DNA from: Adineta steineri
Lineage: Eukaryota; Rotifera; Eurotatoria; Adinetida; Adinetidae
Assembly: GCA_905250115.1 (NCBI GenBank)
Contig: CAJNOI010000008.1
Span: forward strand, 62,001 to 126,000
Direction: 5' to 3'
DNA length: 64,000 nucleotides
This document shows positions 48,019 to 61,523 of the stretch, piece by piece. Made by a program: the position numbers and the translations under genes. The notes under the pieces were generated by a model. That model was not told the origin of the DNA, ran no database searches, and saw only the letters and a program-made list of their open reading frames with translations. Numbering within the stretch: position 1 is the first letter of the stretch; every line of letters begins with the position of its first letter.

Positions 48019-48916
48019 ATGGTAAGTAGATACAAAAACATGATTAGTTAAGAAATATTATTTTAGGCAGAAACGAGAAGATCACGATTACATGATGATG
48101 TTGATAATGAACAATTTTATCAAGAAATGCGTATGAGATTGTTTTCTAAAGATGATTAATTAATCAATGTAATTTTCTAGAAGATTTTAATGAAATCTTT
48201 GCAAGATTTAAAGATGATTCAGATGTTAATTCTATTAATGTTAATCATTTAACTGAAATTCTACAAGCATTTGGTCGTAATCCTTCATTAAAAGATTCAC
48301 AAGAAAGAGTCAATGAACTCGAATTAGTTGGTAAGAAAATCTTTGTCATAGAAAGTAATAATTATTATTATTATAAGAAAAATTTCATTTTATTAACTGC
48401 TTATACAACCTTGACCAAACACATAGCATTTTAATTTATCTGAAAAGGTATGAGACGGTCCATTAAAAAGAGTTGTCATCATTTCTATATTATTCCGGTT
48501 GTTGAAAATTTATTTTTTTTAATTTAAAAAGTGTTATTGCATGACATATTACATTTTTGCTCTTTTACATTTATTATAAAGGAAAATATGAATTAACATT
48601 AGAAGACGTTTTAACAATTCTTGATGAACCGTGGACAACAGTTAATAATGATCATGATACACTTCATCGAGCATTAAAAAAATTTGATGAAACACAAGAA
48701 GGTTATATTGATGTTGAACATTTTCGTACAGTAATGAGTACACTCGGTGAACCATTATCAGAAAAAGAAGTGGATGATCTTATTGAATTAGGTTTACAGA
48801 ATGATGATCAAAAAATCGATATCGAGTGTAAGATTTATATTTTAATTTTCTTGTTCGCATATTATTTTTTTGTTTTTTTAGATTTACTTGTTCAATTACT
48901 TGGCAATCATGCATAA
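48019..48916 (+). CDS. EF-hand protein, calmodulin/DRC8-like
   Basis: Five exons (48019-48021, 48067-48130, 48181-48330, 48582-48827, 48883-48916 by my splice reading, the last beginning at 48882 or 48883) encode 165 residues. The first exon carries only the ATG before a strong donor (GTAAGT). The fold is a calmodulin-like pair of lobes: DFNEIFARFKDDSD...INVNHLTEILQAFG, then LHRALKKFDETQEGYIDVEHFRTVMSTLGEPLSEKEVDDLI. Most Ca-binding loops are degenerate: the best one, DETQEGYIDVEH, lacks the final acidic residue. That pattern suits a structural light chain or an axonemal protein such as EFCAB2/DRC8; the choice between these is uncertain. Confidence 0.8.
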
Positions 48917-49116
48917 TATCTTTTGTTTTTCCTTTTTTTTTCATTGTATCTCTAATGTGATAACCAAAAAAAGAAAGAAAACAAGAACAACAAAAAAAAA
49001 ATATATATATATATATAACAGTATCTGGCCTTGAGCAGCAATTTTGAAAACAGAAAAAAAAGTTTTTAAATGAATTAAAACAAAAATGAAAGAAGAGAAG
49101 AAAAAGGAATATTATT

Positions 49117-52100
49117 TTAAACATCATGAGATAATTGTTTATGAATACCATTAGTTTTTTCATCGGTTTTAAGAAAACTTAATGTATTTTTAAGTGGACA
49201 TAAATAATAAAAATCAGGTTGAAATTCATCAGAAACAACTGATGATGATGATATACCATTTCCATTTTGATCATGTTCAATTTCATGAGAATTTGGATGG
49301 GAATCAGATATTTCATTTGTCCATGGATAAGTCAAAATATCGTTTAAGACTGTATTACTTTGATCATCGAGTTTTGTTAATGGAGGAGAACCGAGTGATT
49401 GTGATGAACGATTCGTATTATGAGCTGAATAATGAATACCATTTGTTAATGGCCATGAAGCTGATATTAAACCAGCTGAACTTGATGATTCAGCGGATGT
49501 ACTTGTTGTTAAACTTGATACAGAAAACTAAAATAATCATTTATATAATTTAACAGATTAATAAAATAAATCGAACCTGTTCAACACGTAATAAATCTTC
49601 GACATGATCTTCACTTGAACTACTTGATAGATTTCCTTGTTTCCACTAAAAAGAAATATAATTATAAATAGTAGATATAAATAATAAAAAATTTTCTTAT
49701 TCTACTTCTTGATTATTTGGTGATAAATTAAATGATTCAAGTTCAGAATACCAATCAAGTTCTTCATCAGCTTGTAAACGATTTAAATCATCTTCAGGTA
49801 TCATACTATCACTACTACTAATAACTTTCATTCGATGTCTATGTAAGTCTTCGTCGTCATCATCATCATCGTCGTCGTCGTCATCGTCATCGAGCGATTG
49901 AAGTCGATTGTCATCAAAATAACATGTATTATTCACTGTATTATCATAATTACAATCAAACCATGCACGTAATTGTGAATCAGAACCATATGTTGTTAAC
50001 ATATAAAATTCCATTGCATAATCACGTATTGTATCTAAATGATATACATTGTGGTTTATCTCATTATCTTTCGAGCAAAGTTTTTGATAAATATCAGAAT
50101 CTGATAATATTCGACGATAAAATATTACACGACCAAGACGTTCCGGGAATACCAAACGATGTATAAAAGCTTTTCGTTCTCTTGTTGGTATCACTGGTGT
50201 TTTTATTAATGGTGAAGACACTTGAGGTAATGGTACTGAAGATGATGATGATGATGATGGCGATGATGGTAGTGGTAACGATGCCGATGATGCTGTACTT
50301 AGATGACTTTCTTCACTACTTATATTATCATCAATTAAGAGAAAATATCGTCCATCACTAGCCATTTGAATATTTTCTTGTCTAATAGGACCATTATAAT
50401 AAGCTGGACTTGGTGATGTTTCACTTTTCAATGGTGGTACATGAGATATATTACTTTCACATGATGATCGAATACGTGACCATGATGTTACGCCCGATGA
50501 TGTTGGAATATCATCATTTGAAGAACTATTTTGTGTACTATCATGCTTCATTGCTGTAATCGATACATCTAAAGAATAATATTTCATGTTAATTTTTTCG
50601 AAAATTCATAGAAAACTGTGAGCAAAGATAATTCTTCTACTCTTGAAAAATATCGAATTACAACATATTTCAATGAAAAAGATTAGAGGACTTATTGAAT
50701 GAAATATTATTCGTTTTTTTATCGTATGAGACTATAAAATAAAGTATGTAGTTAGAACAAATAATCTGTTTTAAGAATATTGATTTTCTTTCATAGGTGA
50801 AGAAATCCATAATAACTCTCATAAAATAGTGTTATTTAAAGAAATACACTTGACTATGACCTTAAGATAAATAATAACTTACTGCTTCTAAGTAATTGTC
50901 TAATATGATAATGTTCATTAAGACTATCTTCCGAAAGATCACGTAACATTGCAGAAGTATTCGAAGAGGAATCATCATTTTTTTCAATATTTTGTTTGTC
51001 ATGAATGTTACTAATAGGTTTTTGCTCCAATGATGTTGGTGTTAATGTTGAAAGTGTTTCATCAATATTTGAATGATCTACATCATCAGATACGATTGAT
51101 ATCGATACGGGTGGTGATGGTTGAGTAGTTAAATGACAAGAAAATGTTTTTAATTCTTGACTGCGAACAGGTCGTACAACTTTAACAGTATCTGTTGAAA
51201 ATAATGAACGTCGAATATTATTGCCAATTGGTGATGGAGTAATAGTTGTTGATTTTAATGCAATATGATTAGGTGATGGTGTATTCACATGTTTTTCTGC
51301 CATTAATGCATCGAGATCAGAGACACGAGGAGTTAATAATGGTGATGTTATTGGTTGAACAATAGCCACAGCAGGTATTCGACTTTTGATATTTGAATTT
51401 GTTATATTTGTTTTCGATTTATTTACAGTAGTATGCACTGGTCGAGGACGTGTGATTGTACCTGTCACAGGTCGTAATTGTTCAGGTGATTTTGATGTTT
51501 TGTTATTAGGACGAATTGATTTAGTAGTTGTTGTTGTTGTTATTCTTGTTGGAGATGATGAAATTGTTCGTTGAGTTGTTGGTGTTAAATTTCGAGGACG
51601 AAGTTGAACATGAGGTGAACGTTGTTGATTTGGTACGATTGATACCGGCACTATTGGACGAGAAGGACGAACCGATGGAGCATTTGGAATCTGATTTAAA
51701 GAAAAAAAAACAGAAAGACAAAAATAGTATAAATTATTAACATTTTATGAGAGGATTTGCTTTTTTTTGGTTCTCTCTCTCTCTCTCTCTCGTTTTTTCC
51801 TCGTTCTCTTACTCGAGGGGACCTTGATATGTACGGTGTTGTCTTTGTCGGTGTATTTTTAACTATAGGTGATGGGCGTCTCGGTGTTAATGTAATATGT
51901 GCACGAGCAGTAAATTGTTGATTTGTCGTTGATGCATCTCCATTTGTTTGTAACCTTTCATGATTAGAATATGTACGTTGTTGTTGCGGTGTTTGTCGGC
52001 TTTTATTTAATATTACTGATGATTGTTGAGAATGTTGAAGTATAGGTGAAGAATGTTTTTTATTTAAAATATTATTATTATTTTGATTATTATTGATTCT

Positions 52101-52778
52101 ATGATGTTGTTGAAGAACATATGTTGTAGAACGAACAGGAGATGATATTGGACGACGAGTACTTGATACTACTGGTGTAGTTTCAATAGGTGTATTGTTA
52201 GGATATGGAGATCGACGTTTATTACGCATTAATACTGGTGGTGTTTTTTCATTATCACCATCAGGTTTATGTGATGTAAAATAAAGTTCATTTGTAAGAC
52301 CAGCTGATGATATACGAGATTTATATTTACTAGTTGCCATAGCTGGAGAATACACACTTGATTGACTTTCACTAATATGTAACTCTATCAATGAAAGAAA
52401 CAAAAAAACAAGATAATTATTATTATTGCTATATTCATATATAAATAAAAATGTAAAAAAAAAAAACGAGGGCTTAATATGTTTAAATCTTAACTAAAGA
52501 CTAATCTTCTTACCAGTACAACAAAGTGCTCTATAAAAACATTTTTTATTTCTATGTCTTTTTGATCTTGTAGACGCAACTCCTGTTGTTTGGTGCTGCG
52601 TTTTCATTTGTCTCAGCATATCAAAAGCCATTTGTCTGCGTCGTCTATTCATTGTACGAAATTTAAAAGGAGATGATAAACGAGCTGTACTACAACAATT
52701 TACTAGTAAACTGTCACATTCACCATAATAACATTGTGTTGAATCGATATCGTTAAAATGATTATTTATTAAGACCAT
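49117..52778 (-). CDS. Large low-complexity Ser/Thr/Pro-rich protein (unknown)
   Basis: Six exons (52514-52778, 51813-52384, 50883-51690, 49706-50568, 49577-49645, 49117-49527) join in frame to 995 residues. The N-terminus (to about 85) is basic and Cys-containing (MNRRRRQMAFDMLRQMK). Residues about 90-550 are Ser/Thr/Pro/Arg/Asn-rich and disordered with many Ser-Pro and Thr-Pro sites. A more structured island at about 690-785 (RLVFPERLGRVIFYRRIL, then YAMEFYMLTTYGSDSQ) is the best candidate for a conserved domain, followed by a run of 13 Asp. The C-terminus ends with FYYLCPLKNTLSFLK. A cytoskeletal or signalling scaffold is plausible; no family was recognised. Intron 51691-51812 has a CT microsatellite. 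Confidence 0.75.
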
Positions 52779-54390
52779 GATTTCGTTTTTCTTTTTCGTA
52801 TATATTTGTTATTTTATACACACAATAGACATAAAATCTTTTTTGACGTGAAAGGAAATCCGATTGTGAACGAATGATGAGGAAGATAATACGCTTGATC
52901 TTAATCTTGATTTATCCCATTTCGGACAACGACCCGAATAGATGTTTTGTTTTTTCTTGTTGGGCGACAAACAGATGACGGTAGGAGAGAAGAAAGGAGT
53001 CAGTGAACACGAAAGACAAACAGTGTATATGAATAATGACCATCAGAGGCAACAAGAAAGAATATACACAAAAAAAAAAACGACGAAGAAAAAGCCTCTC
53101 TTTCTCTAACCGTTATGACAATAATGTTAAGAGAACAAACCGACAGTCGGGGTTATTAATTAAAATGAATAAAAGCTTAAATTTCGTTGTATGCGAGTAG
53201 CTATACACATGTACATATATGTAGATGTATATGAGTGTCTCCTTTCTTCTTTCTTCGTTTCTGCACTTTATCAATACATTATTGATGCATAATCACGACT
53301 GACTTGCTCGATCTTACGAACATTTGTTATACGAACAAGTACCGCCCAATTCTGAGACATTATACATTGTCGTTATGTCTTATAATGACATACATACTAT
53401 ACGCAACAACTATGAAAATGGGTGCGTTTATATGGTATCACCCTTCTTTTTTTGTACATATTAAATTTCATTCAATATTATTAGTATTATTATTTTGAAT
53501 AGGTAAAGAATAGTGATTGTGATGACTTTCAAAAGAGAATAGAGACAGTAGTACTAACAAATTGAAATGTATGAACGAGACGGTTAATGAATACTTGTTA
53601 TAACATTACTTATATTTTATTATTCGATTTGGGTGGATAAAAATTCTTACAAGTTGAATGTATATTCAATTCTATATTTTTTTTTCTATTCTCTAGAGTA
53701 ATTATACTGACAAATATATTTTATCGGAGGCAATTTAATATGTAAGTTTTTAATAAGAAATATATATTATAGGTGATGAGTTTCTTATTGAATTGTAAAC
53801 TAATTTTTCAAAATAAGACAGAATAATTTCCGATAGGTTTTTTTTTAATAAAAAATAATTTTAAAAACATCATTTATTTATTTATGGTAAAATTTAAATA
53901 ACATTGCGCTAGATTAGTATAATAAGGGTTTTGTTTTATTAATATTTATCGAAGTAAAAGACGTTATTTTTTTTCAGTTTAGTTTTATTAAAATATAAAA
54001 AAATGCTAGACTATTCTCTTACCTTATTTAAGTGTGTCTGAACGTTTTTCCCTATGTATATCTATTCGACTAGTGTGAGTACACTTTTTTTTTCTCGTTT
54101 TTCTTTCTTTTTTCTTCTTTCTGTCTCGTTTTTTTCCCTATTTTCTTTTGCGGCATTAATTCATGTCCATTTTTATGCCTAGTAGCATAATTCAGCTTCT
54201 TCCTTTTTAGTCTTTATAGAAAATCATCGAGGCTTGCTCTTTCTTTTTCACTTCTTTTCTTATTGTCGTTCAACACGCTCGTATTTTCTCTTTTTTTTTC
54301 TCCTTCTTCCTATAGAATCTAATTATTACTGTGTATCTATGCGTGTGTGATAAAAATACAACTAACACATTACATCATAATCTTCTGATG
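52779..54390. other. Intergenic stretch
   Basis: This should contain the promoter and 5'UTR of the 995-residue gene and the 3'UTR of the coiled-coil gene, both on the minus strand. There are pyrimidine-rich tracts at about 54080-54310. No coding signal was recognised. Confidence 0.45.
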
Positions 54391-56740
54391 TTATTGCATA
54401 CCCGATAGTTGGTTTGTTGTTTTCTCATCATTCTTTTCAACAATCATAAGTCGTTGATGAACCCATGTCGATTGATCATTTGTAGTATGTCGTTGAACTT
54501 GATTCTAAATATTATAAAATAAGATTTTTTAAATAGATCCATTGTAATACATACTGTATGATTGGATGTAAATTGACATGAAATACTACGTGTACTTTGA
54601 ATAATTGATTCATTCTATATTAGGAAAATAAATAAAAGGAATCAACATGTGGTTCATATAAAATAAATATTGTTCTTACTGGCTGCACTTTCTTTCTCAA
54701 CTGAACTGTATCAATTACATTATGTATATCGCTACATTGTTTCCTCAAGTCCTGCAAATATAAATAAAACAATTAATATAAATAAAAACAGAAAAAAAAA
54801 GACTCTGCTAAAATAATCTTAGAAATTATAGACTATGAATTGTTCACCTGAGATGAAGAATTATCATTACAAGGAAGAATACATTGACCAAATAAATTTT
54901 GAAACCACCATCTTTTGCGTCTCGTCATTTTCTTTATGTGACTTCTCTTATTTATCTATGATAATCATCGAAGCTTTTTTTGTGTTTTTAAAAGAATATT
55001 TAAAAGTAAAAAAAGAAAAAAAAAGTGGTACTTGAGCCTTTATTTACTTCTTAACAAACAAAATGTTGTTAAAACTTTTACTGTTTCAAAAAAAACGAAC
55101 AAAAAAAAAAGTGATTTATGCTTTCTTCCAGCAGCCATATATATTCATCTGTAATTTTAGTAGACACAAAAACATTGATGGTTAATGCATCAATATACTA
55201 TACCAATGGGTATTCAAACTCACAAAAGTATTTTTTTCTTTTAAGACAATCAGAAAAAAAGGCAAGAAGCCAAAATAGTACATCATCATTTCATGCACAT
55301 GTTTCGCAATCGTCATAGTTTTGAAAAGAAAATGCAATCAGAGAAGGGAATAGAATATATATATATATATATAAAGAGATATATATATCTATAAGAAAGA
55401 AAAGCGAATGATAGCAGTTGGAGATATTTGAGAGAAAGATGAGAGCACACTTATACTCATACAGTTGGTTATAGTTTAATCTAATACTGAACTAACAGGC
55501 ACACGTCAATTAAATCAAAAAAAAAGATTTTTTTTGTTGATAAGAATCGTAACACACTTCTATTCTTATGCTTTTCGGATAAAAGAATAGCAGAAGAACA
55601 CTTACGTTTACATAAACATGAACAAAGGCAACAAACCAATGTCGATTTGTGCAGTTACACGAAGGACGCGAAAACTTAAAACTCTTTTAGAATCTATTAA
55701 TTCAAGTTGAACGTTTTTTTTTTCTATTAGTTAGTCAATTTTAAAGGTTTATTGAACTCTTAAACGAATCAATCAAATAAAAATTGATTTGAAAAACAAC
55801 ATGTCATATCTTATCTAAGACAAAAACATAAAAAAGGATTCTATGAACGACCTTGGTAAATATGTTTGAAGTCAAGCATATATAATTACAAGAAAAAAAC
55901 GAGTTTTAATGAAAATATGCAAACCTATATAATGCGCTTTCTCAAGACATTTTTTTTGCTTTTCATAATATTGATGGTTTCTTTAAATTTCGTATTTTAA
56001 TTTTATATAAAAAAACAACAGATTTATTTATTTAATGAAGAATCAAAACAGTTAATTCCTTTTTTTATCCTTCAATATTTCAATAAACAATGCTTATATT
56101 TAATATAATTATATTTGCAATCATTGCTTTTCTCTTTTTTTTATGTTAATAAAAAAATCGATTTTACACTCATTTCATTTTTTTTCTTATTTAGTAAAAA
56201 ATAGTAATTTCTCAAGGGAAGAAAAAAAATTTTTTTTTTATTTGTTTATTTATAACTTACCTCTTGTGTAAAGAGTATTTTTACAATTAGATCAGTAACA
56301 GATTCAATACATTTTTCACTTTTTATTTGATAAGTTCTATGATTATCATGTAATTGACGATTTTCATTTTCTAATTGTTCAATACGTTTTAATAAATAAG
56401 TTTGTTCGTCACCAATCCATCGTTGACACTTTACATATAAAAAGAAAACAAAACAAAAATCTTGTTTTATAAATAGAGCAAACAATAATAAAAACAACTT
56501 ACGCGTTCATCAAGTTTATCGAATCGTTCTTTTAAAATACGATTTTCATTGACTAATTTATCCATTGTAACATTTACTGTTTTCAACTAGAATAGAATCA
56601 AAAGAATAGAATTTTTTTAAAATAGAAAAAAATTTTATTTTTACTTCAGGATCATTAATGATAGATGAACGACTGTGAGGCATATGTCGTTTATTTGAAC
56701 ATCGTAAACGATTCTTCCAACGACGAAATATAGAACTCAT
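54391..56740 (-). CDS. Small coiled-coil protein (unknown)
   Basis: Six exons (56645-56740, 56503-56586, 56261-56428, 54680-54751, 54555-54614, 54391-54504) join in frame to 197 residues. The N-terminus is basic (MSSIFRRWKNRLRCSNKRH). Residues about 40-115 show heptad-like spacing (MDKLVNENRILKERFDKLDER, then LLKRIEQLENENRQLHDN, then IVKILFTQE), so a coiled coil is likely. The last third is polar. No membrane segment was found. Intron 3 is 1.5 kb (54752-56260), much longer than its neighbours, and could hide another exon. No family was recognised. Confidence 0.65.
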
Positions 56741-58362
56741 ACTGAGTAACCAGCTGATCTGGAAATGAGAAAAGCATTAGTGAGAAAATCAATAAACAAA
56801 TAAAGGAAACCAAAAGACATTATCACAGAATGTGACACATTTCTCTATCATGCTTTCAGTGGTTCTTTCTCTTAGGTAGAATCATTGCTTTCCTCAGGGT
56901 GCTTAAGTTAACAACTGAAGTTAGCCCATAGACAGATTGAAGTAGTATGTGTTCGCCAATTGTTGGTTGAATAAATAAAAATCTCTCGTTTTTTTTTCCT
57001 TTTTCTTTCCTTCTTTTTTCTGTCTGCTTCAATTAAGAGTGTTCGTTCGTTTTACCTTACCAAAAAAAAAAAAAAGAAGAAAAAAATGTAAGTAGCGAAT
57101 GAGAGGAAAAAAGACATACACATTAATGTCAACTATTTAACAAGATACGTCACAAGTTAATTTACCAGTTACATTCCAAAGAATTCAGGTGCAACTGTTG
57201 CTTTTGTAATTCTTCTTTTTAATAAGTCTGTTTTTCTTCTTTGCCGGCAACTATATTATACTCACTAATCGATAGCAACTACCATTATACATGTTTCTCA
57301 TGAACAATAAACACCTATCTGACATTTTAAAATAGAGAAAGGCAAAAGAATCGCGAGACATGTCATAAAGGAAGAGAAGAAGACGAAAAAGAAACGAGTG
57401 TATATTAAATTCCATGACTGGCTCTCATAATGACTCGCTTGTTCTATTGTTCATGTGCATGTTCATTACATTTATGCGATTGATAGATGACAAACACCTA
57501 GAAATATTTTAATCGCATCCAAGCGTACTTATTCAGGTTTACATTCGTTTCAATTTTTGATTCAATCAAAAAGGTCATCATTGTTAATTTCATAGTTTTT
57601 AAATATTGCTTGAATTTGCCTTAGATAAGAAAGCTAAGTTTTCTCACATTTACATTCATATTTGATTAAAGAAAAATATTTTCCATACCTATATAAAAGC
57701 TCTTAAAACAGATCACGTTCTTCTTAACCATATAGACTAATCTCATATTTACTGATCAAAATTTATAAAGTAATTATAATATCATTATTCTATCGATATC
57801 GCTTTTATCTTCACATGTCTCTCATTTATCTTATCGATTTAACATCAAATATTATTAACATCTAATTTCTCACGAAATCATCTCGAACATGAGCATATCT
57901 TGTCTTGTCTTTATTCAATTATTTGACTTTTCTATACAACTGATAATTTAACAAAAAACTAATCAAATATTCTTTTTATTAGTCACTCGAGTTTTTCTTA
58001 AATAATTTATTCTATTTATATAGCATTAAATAAAAATATAAATGCATATATCAAGACATCTACCTTTAATTATATCTTATAATAATAATAATAATAATAA
58101 AATTATCCGTCAATTCTTTATTATCTTTATATCTTTCTATACTAACTTCAATACAACACATATACGTATGATAATGACGCTCATTCATCAAACATCATAA
58201 ATTGCTTGTTAATCACGTCTATGATCTCATATGAACGAATCTATTTCATGCATAGTTTTTCATCATGCAACATCTACCTATTCGCTTGAATGTATATATA
58301 TATATATATGTGTGAATAAGGCTCAAAATTTCATTTATTGTTAAGAATAAAACAATGCTTAA
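56741..58362. other. Intergenic stretch
   Basis: AT-rich, with short (ATA)n and (AT)n microsatellites at about 58081-58100 and 58293-58310. It should hold the promoter of the coiled-coil gene. No coding or RNA signal was recognised. Confidence 0.4.
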
Positions 58363-58680
58363 CTATAAGTCCCATGTCGATAGATCGATTAGCATCCATA
58401 AATACATAAAATACAATAGAACAAAAGTTCTACAGTACGAAAAAAAAGAAATTTCTTCATTCAATTGTAAATTATATCGATCATTGTCTGATTTAGGTTT
58501 TTTTTGTAACAAAGTATAAGGAAAAAGACTTACGATAGTAAAATAGATTAATTGAAAAATAGCTTGAATCAATTTTAGTAGTGGCATAATGAATAGACAG
58601 ATGAGTATACCAAAATCAATAAAAAATGCCCATGTCATTAACATTTTTGGTGACCATTTCGTGTCATTCTCATCACTCAT
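58363..58680 (-). CDS. Small membrane protein (unknown)
   Basis: An ATG frame of 105 residues (start at 58680). There is a hydrophilic N-terminus (MSDENDTKWSPK), then two hydrophobic segments (about 14-33 and 38-55), a charged loop (KKPKSDNDRYNLQLNEE) and a third hydrophobic stretch near the C-terminus (FVLLYFMYLWMLIDL). It could span a membrane two or three times. An alternative 104-bp intron (58430-58533, donor GTAAGT, acceptor TGTAG) would replace the loop and third segment with another frame. The uninterrupted reading looks more protein-like. No family was recognised. Confidence 0.5.
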   Translation of the reverse strand: MSDENDTKWSPKMLMTWAFFIDFGILICLFIMPLLKLIQAIFQLIYFTIVSLFPYTLLQKKPKSDNDRYNLQLNEEISFFSYCRTFVLLYFMYLWMLIDLSTWDL

Positions 58681-61523
58681 TGCCACCGATTATGTGGTCC
58701 ATTTGGCGACACTTGGTTCAAAATTGAATTCGATAGAAGAAATGAATGATGACGCTGTTACTATGCAGTAGTGTAATAATGCCATGCGTGAGAGTGTAGA
58801 ACAGAATAAGAGAGACGCATCAAATTACTTGATCTGAACGATAGAAGAGAACAAAAAAAAATTGCGAATGAATAGCAGAGAAAAGATGAGAGCGTTGTCT
58901 CAATATATATTTTCTTGTTTTTATGCCTTATAGGCAGCATCAGTTGAGAATGTTGTTCATCGAGCAAGGCGACAGTCTCGAGACCGCGATAATGAACAAA
59001 AAAAAAAATCTAAAGTAAAGGAAGAAGAAGACAGAACGAGAAAAAAATCTGTCCTCTTTTTGTCAATTTCTCTTGTGATTAAACTGTTTGTAATCGGTTT
59101 TTTTTGCTTACTACCTTTTATACAAAGCAACTAGAAAAAGTCATTTTTTTTCCTGTATTCAATTAGAACAATTTAACCAATTTATAATATCATTTTATCT
59201 GATATATTTGAATAAATATATATATATGTTGAGATTATCATATTTGCATGTAGACAAAGCTTTCAGATTGAAATTATGATTAAAACCTTTAGTACATAAA
59301 ATATAATTCTTCTTATCTTCTACAAAAAAAATATTTATTAATTGTATGCAAAAAGAAACACATATCTGTTATTAATTAATTGACATTTATATAATGTGAA
59401 AAGTTCTGGTAATTTACATAATTAAATGTATTTCCTCATTCTGTTCATACATTCTTACAAATGTTATATAAAAAGCAATGGCATTATCAATGATCAATAT
59501 TGTATAATCATTCATTTGAACAAAATAAATGATCGACTTGTAGAACACCTTATTAACATATACTTTAGATGTAATTGAATTTTATGAATCTATCGAATAT
59601 ATATTATTCGTTGGAATTTTCTCGTCTTTAATGGAAATTATTTGATTATTTTTGATCAATATAATATAATATGATTAGAAAAAATAAATTTCTTTAATAT
59701 CATAAAAGTAGCTAAAGTTGTATTAATAAAATCTTGAAATGTTATTCAAATAAATTATTCTTATTGGAAAAATTGTTTTTTCTTTATTTGGTTAAATAAG
59801 TGAAACCAAGTGGAATTTTATATATTTGATTAAAAATCAAATTCTATTAGTTTATTGATTATATATTCCAATAAATCACGATTTACATCAGACGAAGATA
59901 CAGCGGAAATAAATATTTGCGCGGATTATATGTTATTCTAGAGGAAATATTTATTAGATATATTCTTGTCTGATTTTATATTAATATTAAAGAGTTTTTT
60001 TCACCTAGTTTAAGTAACAGATTGATTTAACTTATAAATAAATGAATTTTTCTCTTTTTCTTACTTGTAGATTTTATGGCATGTATTTACTATTTTTGAC
60101 AATAAATTACATTATCATAAAATTATTTGTGTTGGTTATAAAAATGTCTATGATGGTAATAAGATCACCGATGCAGATGAAAAGAAATACAGAATTCAAT
60201 GTGGCGATGTGTCAATTGAATTGACAAGAATCTTGCCAACTGAAAATGTATATACAAAAATTATTGTTATAACCTCTTAGTGAACTGCTTTATCCATCAA
60301 AAAGCCATACGACAATGTTATGATTAGAAAATGTCTCGAAAGGGTAGTAAAAATTCAAAACAAATTTCTTTATTTTAGCAAATAACTTTCGATTATTTGG
60401 TGTTGTAATAATTCGACCATATGCAGGGGAAAAAAAGAGATTAGGATGTATAATATAGTTGCATCGTATAAACCAATTTTGTTAATGCTTATTTTCTCAA
60501 TCTAAAATCTTAATGGCATTTATATGTTAAAAACTATTTCTTTTTTGTTTTGCATTGTTCAAACAGTTTTATTTTGTCTTACAATTGTTACTCATGAAAT
60601 CCAATCATCATCATCATTATATTATCAATACATGATTAGTTAGAATCTATAATATACTTCAGTGTGCAGATTAAACCATGAAAATTATAGATGTTTAATT
60701 AAATACTATTAAGCATATGTATCCAAAGTTATTGAGAATAAGATAATTTAAGATAAACTTGAAGTTTCAGTTCTATTTGAACAAAGTTATATTGTCATTG
60801 TCTCAAACCTACATGGACACCCTCAAAATGTAGAAGTTTTCTTAGAAGTTAAATGGATTTTAGTTTAACAATGGAAGTCACTTTTTACAATGATTAAATA
60901 TATTTATGAAATCTTTTTTAAAAGAATAATATTCAAACAAAAATTTTTATTTAAAATATCAGATTCAGTTTTAGAAGGATTTCTTGCTTTGAAATTTATA
61001 ATTGATACATGGGTCTGGACGTCTCTTCTCTTAGCTCACACCCCCACCTTCCGTCAATTTTCGGTGTCGTCCTACCGGATTCGATCCGTACTTTTCAATA
61101 CGGGCTGAAATGGTAAGTGGTTATCCTTTTTTGAATGTCAAAATTCATCATCATCCGTTTTCTTTCGTTTAACTTTGAAATTTGCACATTAATCATATAT
61201 TTATTTCGCAGGATTATTTAGATAAAATTATAAGAATATAAATAAATATTTAGGATATAACATAAAATGAACTTAAGTAAATTAAGAAAAAAAGTAAGAT
61301 GATATATTAATCAAGATAAATATTTAAAACATAACATAAAATGAACTTAAGCAAATGAAGAAAAAATATAAAGCGATATATTAATCAATGATAAAATGAC
61401 TTAACATAGTTTAAATGAGAAATATGTAAGAAAATCATTTTATTATTATTAATGTAAATAATATGCAAGACAACATTGACCTAAAAGTGAAGTAGAAAAG
61501 TCAAAGATTCACCAGCCATTCTA
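58681..61523. other. Intergenic stretch
   Basis: No convincing gene. A GC-richer island at about 61010-61125 has a short self-complementary CGGATTCGATCCG, but it does not fold as a tRNA. A tandem duplication lies at 61242-61389. The remainder is AT-rich. Confidence 0.45.
61242..61389. repeat. Two-copy 74-bp tandem duplication
   Basis: The units 61242-61315 and 61316-61389 share ATAAATATTTA, then CATAACATAAAATGAACTTA or the close variant, then GATATATTAATCA, with scattered differences. It is non-coding. Confidence 0.7.

Noticed and set aside
58430-58533. 104-bp intron in the small membrane-protein gene
   Set aside because: Splice-like ends exist, but the spliced frame is less protein-like than the uninterrupted one, so it was left as coding and noted.
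61055-61125. Possible tRNA because of a GGATTCGATCC-like stretch
   Set aside because: No acceptor stem, anticodon arm or D arm can be formed with the correct spacing.
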